Assembly (NCBI RefSeq): GCF_037975245.1
Contig: NC_092579.1
Coordinates: forward strand, 15,448,178 to 15,512,177
From: Apostichopus japonicus
Taxonomy: Eukaryota; Echinodermata; Holothuroidea; Aspidochirotida; Stichopodidae
Reading direction: 5' to 3'
Length of the DNA: 64,000 bases
Within the stretch, counting starts at the first letter, position 1, and each line of letters starts with the position of its first letter. This document shows, one piece after another, positions 55,880 through 64,000 of the stretch. Under the pieces are notes generated by a model. The model was given only the letters and a program-made list of their open reading frames with translations. It ran no database searches and had not been told where the DNA came from. Made by a program: the position numbers and the translations under genes.

Positions 55880-56219
55880 AGGTTTGAATTTACTGTTTGC
55901 GACGTCACGTGTGCTGGGAAGCAAACGTGTATCTTTAAGCCTTTATTGGACGAACTTTTCTAGAGTTGTAAACTTTAGGTATAGGTTTTACAGTTGTATT
56001 TCTCAACTGTTGTTTCATATCATACTAAGGAACTTGAAAATCTTTACCCATGTAAGGCACATTAAGTATCCAATGCTCTATAGTATACAGTGCCACACCC
56101 AGTGTATACAATTTTCATAAGATATATTTACTGTGCTTTTTAAGGAAATATTATAAAGATATCATTGGTTTAACCAATCGGTTTACTTGTTACACTAAGC
56201 AACCGAGCCACGTTCATTC
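55880..56219. other. Intergenic, no gene seen
   Basis: Unique AT-rich spacer before the THAP-containing unit. Confidence 0.4.
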
Positions 56220-57045
56220 TTAAAGAGGCCATGACACGAAAAAACCAAAGCACTAATGAGTAATTTAAAAAAAAGAAAGTTTTAAAATTTGCACCCGGAA
56301 GCAGACCTCTGAAAAACTTGATTTTCCTAACAACACAACGATGACGTCATGTTAGGAACACAAGTGCTAACCACAGACAGGATGCGTGACGATCATGCCG
56401 TCACATACACACACAATTACACTCGGTGAAAACCCACGGAATACGCTACATCGCTACAACTTTCAAGTTTTTACAATCTTGTACAATATCTTACGAAAAT
56501 GCCGATCCGTTGTGTTGTTGGGGGATGTAGTAATTGTCATAACCAATGCAATTAGCCTTCATCGATGGCCGAAGGACGACAAAACACGGAGATTATGGAC
56601 CAAGTTTGTGCAGAACACCTGGTCCGATTTCACTGGGCCAAGCCAGTACAGCTCCGTATGTAGCGAACACTTCACGGAAGCAGACTACGATCCCTCCTTT
56701 CTACTGAAAGAAGAAATGGGCCTAACGGGTGGACAGAAACGAGTTCTCCCTTGCAAGTACCCCACATTGAAAACTCCTAAGATCAGATCGGGGGAACAGG
56801 AAACCTCCAGTGGATTAAGTTTCGATCCTTTGGAGGAAGCGGGACCGAGCACTACTAGTAGTAGCATGGACACTTCGAAGTTCGGACACCTAAGCCTTAA
56901 ACACCCCAAAACTATATCTTCTGGTCTAAATCACCTGAAAATATACTTGATATGGTGGGAGAATTGTGTTATATTACGATACACGGCCAAACATTTTTTT
57001 CCTGCAAACTGTTTTCACATTGTATTTCAAGAAGATTCTTCGTGA
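56220..57045 (+). pseudogene. THAP-domain reading frame with frameshift, probable DNA-transposon 5' part
   Basis: ATG 56499 opens MPIRCVVGGCSNCHNQ, the N-terminus of a THAP C2CH zinc finger, but this frame stops at 56553-56555. The rest of the domain continues in the next frame: ISLHRWPKDDKTRRLWTKFV, then SSVCSEHFTEADYDPSF and RVLPCKYPTL, so one base is out of register near 56547. After the THAP domain comes a Ser/Thr-rich linker to a stop at 57043-57045; no transposase catalytic domain follows. TTAAAGAGGCCATGACACGA at about 56220 resembles a TTAA-type transposon terminus, and a CRE-like TGACGTCA lies at 56342-56349. THAP domains occur in P-element and Kolobok transposases and in host proteins. 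No matching 3' terminus was found. Confidence 0.7.
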
Positions 57046-57679
57046 TTGTGGAACTGGTATTTCTTTGCTAGAGTATTGTTAAGTTTGGACACCCAACCCA
57101 CAGTGTGGCGCTGGTGATAAAATTGGTGGCGCAGTTGCTCTTTCAGTAATTATAACAGACTTCATAGATTTCCGTCATTTTATTGACAAATATGTAAGTA
57201 CTTACTTGCACACGGGTCATTTTGGAGAGAAAATAACTGTAGCTTTATAGTTTTTCGTAAAATTGGCTGTTTCGTTAGGTTGTCATGGTGAAATCGTGTA
57301 TTTCTTAGTGGTGTCCGAACTTCGCAGTGTTCCGAACTTCGCAATACTGACTATACTAGGTCTTTTACTACTAGTACTAGCGTAAGTCCTGCACTGAATC
57401 GCAAAAGACGAAGAGTTTCCTCAGAAAAAGGACAAAGGAAAGAGGTAATTTTTTACCTGTCACCTGTGTTTTTATAATTGTGCAGGCCCTGCGGTTCTTA
57501 ATTCTTATTGCAAATATTCTTTTGTAGCCAAGGCTAGCTATACAGAACCTACCACTACGACAATAGAAATAGGCAAGGGCTAGCATATGCCTAGGTTACT
57601 GTACTGGTACAGTTTAGTGAAGTTCACAAGTGAAATCATGTTTGGCTAACACTTTGGAAGCAGTGATTGAAAATATAGC
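57046..57679. other. Downstream of the THAP unit, no gene seen
   Basis: AT-rich sequence. Three copies of a TCCGAACTTCGCA/GTTTGGACACC-like word lie near 56876, 57086 and 57306-57345. Confidence 0.4.
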
Positions 57680-57687
57680 ATTACTCA

Positions 57688-58055
57688 CAGTGGCATAGGA
57701 AGGTACTTTTGAGTGGGGGGGGGGGCTGAAGACTGATGGCCGGCCTGGGGGAGGGGTCTAAGGGGAGGGGGTGTCCCCCTCCCCTTTGGAATTTTTTGCA
57801 TTTCCAGGTGGCCTCAGATGCAATTTGGTGCAATATAGCACACTTCAACACCCACTCCATTTTGTAAACTTAATTTTGTATTTTCAACTGGCCCTAGATG
57901 CAATTTGGTGCTCCAAATGAGATTTTTTTTCTCATTTGGAAATGAAAAAGGGGTTTTCTGACCTGCGAACCGGGGGGGCGGAATGATACTTCCGCCCCTC
58001 CACATTTTTCACTGGGGGGCTGGCACCCCCCAGCCCCCCGGTTCCTAGGCCCTTG
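57688..58055 (-). mobile_element. hAT-type MITE, family 1, copy C (368 bp, inverted)
   Basis: In minus orientation it starts CAAGGGCCTAGGAACCGG and ends CCTTCCTATGCCACTG. A perfect 8-bp duplication ATTACTCA flanks it (57680-57687 and 58056-58063). Interior is colinear with copies at 18.7 and 36.8 kb. Confidence 0.93.
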
Positions 58056-58063
58056 ATTACTCA

Positions 58064-58515
58064 ATTAAGAAATGAAGAAGGCGTGATATAGTTGTACCTT
58101 ATGATAAATTCTTTGTGTACGCAGTAACTTGTTTGTATTGTTGGTAGGCTATATACTGTATCAGTATTTCATGCTCAGCCTATAGTATAAGACTCATTGT
58201 TTGACTTATTGAGCACCTTAAATTGTGTAGAAATGTTACCTATTAATACAAGAACGTCCTTAAGAGGCCTAGTATACTTGCTTTTTCATGAAGCTGAATC
58301 GTAAGTTACCATGAATAGTTACCCAATAGAACTTTATTAGAGTTAAACGAAGTTTCCCTCCCCCTACCACTATAGGCATGTCTGCCCAACCCCGGTCAGA
58401 TCCGACCCCTTTCCCATAACAGTATGTACATAACTTTTGACACAATGTCTATAAAGAAACTCAAGCTTGAATGGCTCCTTTTGACGAAGAGGAGGCGGCG
58501 GCTGGAGCAACGGCG
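58064..58515. other. Intergenic, no gene seen
   Basis: AT-rich spacer without recognisable structure. Confidence 0.4.
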
Positions 58516-59240
58516 ATGTGTAATTTGAATATATACGCGTATTAATTCGAATATTAATAATAATAATAATTAGTAGTTATTATTACGACGCTTAAGCGAC
58601 CACAAACGTGGGAGAAGCCCGTAAGGGCTTATGGATTACAACTTACACGTCGGGTGGCTTCCAATTCAATATTTTAACTCAAATTTGGAATCTTTTCAAT
58701 TTAGAAAGTCATTTCAGATGGGAAGATTGCTCTTTTATGATAAACCCACCTTACTATGACCCGGCCGGGTATCGAACCCCGAACCTCCCGATTGCTAAGC
58801 CTCATTGCTGCAAATGCCACCGCCTTTATCCACTCGGCCACAGCACCGGTAATATTAACGCATATGTATTAATATCCAATCAAAAGGCTTTAATATATCC
58901 GCGTATTAGTTTGAATATAAACACGTAATTATGCGAATACATATGAGCATTACTTCGAATATATACACGTATTAATTTGAATATATATACGTATTAATGC
59001 GAATATATATATATAAATATTAAATCATGCTGTTGTCTAGATCAAGTACAGTTGGCCTGGGTGTACGTCAATAGAGACTAACTTTGCAATCTCTCATTTA
59101 TTGCACTGGCGAGGCTACAGTGTGATAACTCTCGAAACTCATTTGTAAAAGCTATAAGACATGCCATTTATTATCTGATTTAATATGCGTATATATTCGA
59201 ATTAATACGCGTATATATTCGTATTAATACGGTGATATAT
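58516..59240. repeat. Degenerate repeat with motif CGTATTAATTCGAATATATA in both orientations
   Basis: The motif recurs at about 58527, 58900, 58960 and 58985 in the plus sense and at about 59185-59230 in the minus sense. A SINE is inserted within it. The mirrored arrangement suggests the arms of a decayed AT-rich palindromic element. Confidence 0.55.
58550..58850 (-). mobile_element. tRNA-derived SINE
   Basis: On the minus strand, GTGGCCGAGTGG (A box, 58830-58841) and GGGGTTCGATACCC (B box, 58768-58781) sit in a tRNA-Leu/Ser-like head of about 90 nt. The body follows, with AGCCCGTAAGGGCTT hairpin, and the element ends in GTCGTAATAATAACTAC and TAA-type repeats. Flanks share AATATTAA, a possible target duplication. 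The box sequences are near consensus, so a pol III promoter may still work. Confidence 0.85.
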
Positions 59241-59588
59241 TATGCGGTGTTTGTCCCATGTGGCTTGCCATAAGAATTCGGAAGGGTTGGGTTTCAGTTT
59301 GTCATTAATTTTGTTTAACTTGTACTTCCTATATGTCAAAAACGGCCATTGTAAAGACAAAGTAAAAAAAGCTTTTGTAAAAGCAGACTGGTCTTATTTT
59401 TTCACGTATTTTCGTAGTTTGTTATCGATGGTTGGTCTTAGACACTAAAAGTCTACATACACCGGATTGTTCTTCTCAAACTGTAAAATACTGCAGACGC
59501 CGTCACCTTACGATTTGATGGCGCCCTTCATTTTTATTCCGGAGGCACTGCATTCTCTGGTAAAGAGTGTTACCTCTATAAAGCATAT
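59241..59588. other. Flank of the long inverted-repeat element, no gene seen
   Basis: Unique spacer; the outer inverted arm starts at about 59589. Confidence 0.4.
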
Positions 59589-62500
59589 TAGCCCGGCAGC
59601 CCAGTGCCCTTTGATCAAACGAACGAGGGACCAATATCTGAGTTTGGAACATTTGTGGAAAAACCCAGTATATCCAAAAGTGGATGTCTGCCGTGGTCTC
59701 TCTGCTGCATGTGGCCCCTGGGGCCGGTTAAAGGGGCCCAAAAATGCATCTGATCAAGCGAACGAGGTACCACTTGAAACCAATGTCAACTTAATGCATG
59801 AATGCCACATAGTACTGAATGACCCATGCCAGACAATTTTTTTGCTGCAAAGGGCCCGCCAGACGCCCCAAAAGGGCCCCTGAAAATGCATTTGATCAAA
59901 CCAACGAGGTACCACTTGAAACCAATGTCAACTTAATGCAAGAATGCCACAAAGTACTGAATGGCCCATGCCAGACAAATTTTCTGCTGCCAAGGGCCCG
60001 CCAAACGCCCCCAAATATGGCCCAAATGCCCATTATCGTAGCATTGACCCAGATTAAATATGCAAGGTACCACTCAAAACCGGTCTGGAATGTTCGGGTT
60101 GATCTTACAGACTATGGAAATCATCATGCCAGACAAATTTTCTGCTGCAAAGGGCCCGCCAGACGCCCCAAAAGGGCCCCTAAAAATGCATTTGATCAAA
60201 CCAACGAGGTACCACTTGAAACCAATGTCAACTTAATGCATGAATGCCACAAAGTACTGAATGGTCCATGCCAGACAAATTTTCTGCTGCTAAGGGCTCG
60301 CCAGACGCCCCCAAATATGGCCCAAATGCCCATTATCGAAGAATTGACCCAGATTAAATATGCAAGGTACCACTCAAAACCGGTTTGGAATGTTCGGGTT
60401 GATTTTACAGACTATGGAAGTCATCATGCCAGACAAATTTTCTGCTACAAAGGGGCCAACAGACACACTAGAAAAAGGGCCCCCAAATGGGCTATGATCA
60501 ATCATAGTTGGTACCACACAAAGCCAATATCAAATGCAAAGGTACTTTCCACAGAGTAAAGAACTGCCAATGCAAGACAAATTTTCTTCTGCATAGGTCC
60601 CACCAGATAGAAAGAATAGGTGGCCCAATGTGGCCCTATATATGGGTCTAAAGAATTGGATATATGTGCCTTGTAACATGACATTTCAAGCTCATGATTA
60701 TATTATTTCCAGCATAAATTGGAGTTACTGTACACAAGACCAGTGTTTTAAGACCAGTGTTTTATCTTATTTAGCTATTGGCTGCTCTAAGCAAAATAAA
60801 GATAACACTTTCACCTAAGCCTCTAAATATTTTGGGATTTGCTGGTCTGGGCAAGAATTACAGTTCCCCACATTATAATTCTAACACTCTGAGGAAGAGT
60901 CTTGCCTGGCTTGGATCCACAGAACTACGGATGGAAGAGCAAGAATGGGTGCTACAGCCCTGACTGGTTTGAGGGACCGGCTCTCCCAGATCATCTATTC
61001 CAAGAGGGGGAACTGAGCGAAGATTTTCAAAGTAGCCGATCAGACGTGACTTCCGAGTTTGATGCCGATGATTCAAGTACTGAACCATCTTGGAGTGATG
61101 ACCCCGACGATGAAACATAGATTTGAGCTTCCATTGTCTTTTTAGCATCAAGTTCATGGGAATACTTAATTTTCATAAACTTACTAATTATTCTTTTGAA
61201 ATCTGTCTGAATGGCAAATGCAGTGTCTTATTAAAATGCACACACTCCAGAGACATGAATTCTCAGTTCTTATACTTCGAAGCAATACCTAACATGTTTC
61301 ATGTTCAGAGTAATCACATAGTGATCTTTTGTTACTCTCTTTGCCAATTATGATTTTAGTACATTTTAAACTAGCAAGATGACTTTCTTGAAAGGTAAAA
61401 GATTCCTCCATAGATGAAAACAAAAACCCTCATCTAGCATTCATATTTCTGAAAAATGGATGCCACATCTATTTGTTGGACTTGTTACAAGCTATTCGAA
61501 TTGAATTAGTGTAATGATGGAAGTTCTAAAAGACGAAGATGGAGTAATATAGGCCAATTACTCATTTTATCAAGGAATGGAGTCATACGTGGTGATATCA
61601 GTATCTGTTTGTCCAATCTTAGCATTTTTAGTCCTTTAAAGAGTGTACCTAGCATAAAGGTACATATACATTTCTATGCTTCAATTATGTATCTTTAAAA
61701 AACCATATTGGACAGTTTCAACCCAAACCTTTATCGTTAAGTACACGTTATAAAGTATTTTCACCATTGTTTGAGTTTTGTTTCTTTGTCTGAGCTTAAG
61801 AAACAAAACAATCTCTTTTGTTCGACTACATGTATGTCCTAAGATGACACTTAAGCGTTCTTTCTCAAGATTTTAAACTTTGTAGATTAACAATGTTAAC
61901 GTAAACACAGTGTGTTAAGATACAAAATGATTTTGGGTTTCTTATTTACAATACATAAACTGATTTTAATCTGCTCCAGTGTTTCCAGCGAAACAAAGTA
62001 ACTGCCAAGTTAAACACTGCTCACGATACAAAGTACTGACTGGATAAAAGGAAAAAGAATGGATAAAAGGAAAAAGAATGGATTTGAGAATGCATTATAA
62101 CTGTCAGGATCTCCCTCAAAGACTGAGTTCGCGTCATTTTAGTTTTGCTCAATAAAATGTTCAGTAATTGATACACCTACTAGTATACTAATCTCATTAT
62201 TCCATTGGCCTATGAAGCGGGAAGGAATTTGAATAATTCAGGATGTTCTCGATTGCTATAGATTGGTTTCTTGTGGTATCTTAACTATTTAAATTGCATA
62301 ATTTTTGTACATGTGGTGGGCCCTTTGCAGAAGACAATTTGTATTGCATTGGCATTTCTTTACTCTGGGGAATGTTACAAATGTCATGTCACAAGGCACA
62401 TATAGTCTGCATCAATATACAATTCATTAGGCCCATATAGGGCCGCATTGGGCCACCTATTCTTTCTATCTGGTGGGACCTATGCAGAAGAAAATTGGTC

Positions 62501-63487
62501 TTGCATTGGCAGTTCTTTACTCTGTGGAAAGTACCTTTGCATTTGATATTGGCTTTGTGTGGTACCAACTATGATTGATCATAGCCCATTTGGGGCCCTT
62601 TTTTTAGTGTGTCTGTTGGCCCCTTTGTAGCTGAAAATTTGTCTGGCATGATGATTTCCATAGTCTGTAAGCTCAACCCGAACATTCCAAACCGGTTTTG
62701 AGTGGTACCTTGCATATTTAATCTGGATTAATTCTTCGATAATGGGCATTTGGGCCATATTTGGGGGCGTCTGGCGAGCCCTTGGCAGCAGAAAATTTGT
62801 CTGGCATGGGCCATTCAGTACTTTGTGGCATTCATGCATTAAGTTGACATTGGGTTTCAAGTGGTACCTCGTTGGTTTGATCAGATGCATTTTTAGGGGC
62901 CCTTTTGGGGCGTCTGGCGGGCCCTTTGTAGCAGAAAATTTGTCTGGCATGATGATTTCCATAGTCTGTAAGATCAACCCGAACATTTCAAACCGGTTTT
63001 GAGTGGTAACTTGCATATTTAAACTGGGTCAATGCTACGATAATGGGCATTTGGACATATTTGGGGCGTCTGGCGGGCCCTTAGCAGCAGAAAATTTGTC
63101 TGGCATGGGCCATTCAGTACTTTGTGGCATTCTTGCATTAAGTTGACATTGGTTTCAAGTGGTACCTCGTTGGTTTGATCAGATGCATTTTTAGGGGCCC
63201 TTTTGGGGCGTCTGGCGGGCCCTTTGCAGCAGAAAATTTGTCTGGCATGGGACATTCAGTACTATGTGGCATTCATGCATTAAGTTGACATTGGTTTCAA
63301 GTGGTACCTCGTTCGTTTGATCAGATGCATTTTTGGGCCCCCTTTAACCGGCCCCAGGGGCCACATGCAGCAGAGGGACCACGGCAGACATCCACTTTTG
63401 GATATACTGGGTTTTTCCACAAATGTTCCAATACTCAGATATTGGTCCCTCGTTCGTTTGATCAAAGTGCACTGGGCTACCGGGCTA
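59589..63487. mobile_element. DNA element with 1.1-kb inverted arms (about 3.9 kb)
   Basis: The left arm 59589-60685 and right arm 62380-63487 are inverted copies of each other along almost their full length: TAGCCCGGCAGCCCAGTGC at the left edge faces GCACTGGGCTACCGGGCTA at the right edge. Within each arm, 142- and 158-bp sub-blocks alternate (period 300), repeating CCAGACAAATTTTCTGCTGC, AAGGGCCCGCCAGACGCCCC and AACGAGGTACCACTTGAAAC. The centre (60686-62379) is largely AT-rich and contains a remnant protein tail (60902-61120). Target duplications at the outermost ends were not identified. The layout is that of a foldback or long-TIR transposon. Confidence 0.82.
60902..61120 (+). pseudogene. 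Possible transposon-protein C-terminal remnant
   Basis: Frame LPGLDPQNYGWKSKNGCYSP..., then DWFEGPALPDHLFQEGELSE and a Ser/Asp/Glu-rich end FDADDSSTEPSWSDDPDDET before a stop. The YGW...Y.P.WF.GPALP pattern recalls the tail of transposon-related proteins of marine invertebrates, though I cannot name the family. An upstream in-frame stop (TGA near 60891) and lack of any core domain mean it is a fragment or a last exon. It lies inside the long inverted-repeat element. Confidence 0.4.
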
Positions 63488-63539
63488 TATGTGGTTTGAA
63501 ACGATAAAGTAAAGCATGCTGGAAATATTTGAGGAATTT

Positions 63540-64000
63540 ATTTTACCCATGTATATAAACAAAAAGTACCTCCTACAGTGACAAAAATCGTGACCATGGA
63601 CTAAACAATAAATTGAATTTACTATAGAAACAAACTAAAACTGTAAGCATAATTGTTTATACTAGGAAAATTTCACAGGAAATGTATATAAACAAAAAGT
63701 ACCTCCTACAGTGACAAAAATCGTGACCATGGACTAAACAATAAATTGAATTTACTATAGAAACAAACTAAAACTGTAAGCATAATTGTTTATACTAGGA
63801 AAATTTCACAGGAAATGTATATAAACAAAAAGTACCTCCTACAGTGACAAAAATCGTGACCTTTGACTAAACAATAAATTGAATTTACTATAGAAACAAA
63901 CTAAAACTGTAAGCATAATTGTTTATACTAGGAAAATTTCACAGGAAATGTATATAAACAAAAAGTACCTCCTACAGTGACAAAAATCGTGACCTTTGAC
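63540..64000. repeat. 133-bp satellite, at least 3.4 copies, continues beyond window
   Basis: Units phased at 63551, 63684, 63817 and 63950 (GTATATAAACAAAAAGTACC), followed by TACAGTGACAAAAATCGTGA and ending CTAGGAAAATTTCACAGG. Units 1-2 read GACCATGGAC where 3-4 read GACCTTTGAC, so otherwise near-identical monomers share a sub-variant in neighbours. Confidence 0.95.

Noticed and set aside
58757-58846. Possible functional tRNA gene (Leu/Ser-like)
   Set aside because: A and B boxes are good, but the acceptor stem is not evident, and the sequence continues into a SINE body and TAA-type tail.
59819-60559. 246-aa open frame with 100-residue repeats
   Set aside because: It lies in the inverted arm and stays open because the 300-bp period is a multiple of three; the other arm breaks the same frame into pieces, and no domain is visible.

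Overview
This is a gene-poor, AT-rich, intron-containing animal nuclear sequence. Spliced genes, SINE/LINE/hAT-type debris, abundant TAGGCCTA- and TACAGTA-like words, and the protein families present suggest a marine deuterostome, most likely an echinoderm. That assignment is inference from general appearance, not from a marker gene. There are no bacterial operons, CRISPR arrays or intact tRNA/rRNA genes.

Four protein-coding loci can be supported. (1) 8162-9127 (+): a single-exon class A GPCR. (2) 24547-30934 (+): a five-exon gene whose spliced product is CENP-M (190 aa), the pseudo-GTPase subunit of the inner kinetochore; all four introns have GT/AG ends and join in frame. (3) 42100-43406 (+): a two-exon sulfotransferase-like P-loop protein. 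(4) 46317-46848 (-): the terminal exon of an unidentified protein rich in predicted beta strands. A THAP zinc-finger reading frame at 56499-57045 is broken by a frameshift and probably belongs to a DNA transposon. A degenerate LINE reverse-transcriptase C-terminus lies at 19543-20285 (-). The loci look functionally unrelated.

Mobile and repeated DNA dominates the rest. A hAT-type MITE family (CAAGGGCGTAG...CTACGCCAYTG) has three copies (18.7, 36.8, 57.7 kb), each with a perfect 8-bp target duplication. A second family (CAGG-GCGTA ends) shares a hairpin-bearing core at 33.8, 35.0, 51.2 and 55.7 kb; its 55.5-kb copy carries a 34-bp nested insertion that is essentially two inverted ends flanked by its own 8-bp duplication. 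A roughly 3.9-kb element at 59589-63487 has 1.1-kb inverted arms built from internal repeats and a possible remnant coding tail in the middle. Other elements include a tRNA-derived SINE, a TTAA-flanked MITE, a nearly perfect 80-bp-arm palindrome at 38.4 kb, several minisatellites, a 590-bp ATC microsatellite inside CENP-M intron 4, and a 133-bp satellite entering at the right edge.

The most unusual item is a tandem array at 43775-44712, with a single inverted-orientation copy at 10524-10700. Its units begin with the 5' end of U2 snRNA and continue into an unrelated, hairpin-rich body of about 150 nt ending in an A-run: either a U2-headed SINE-like family or a divergent small-RNA gene cluster. 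Three hammerhead-ribozyme-like cores of the kind known from Penelope-like retroelements are also visible.
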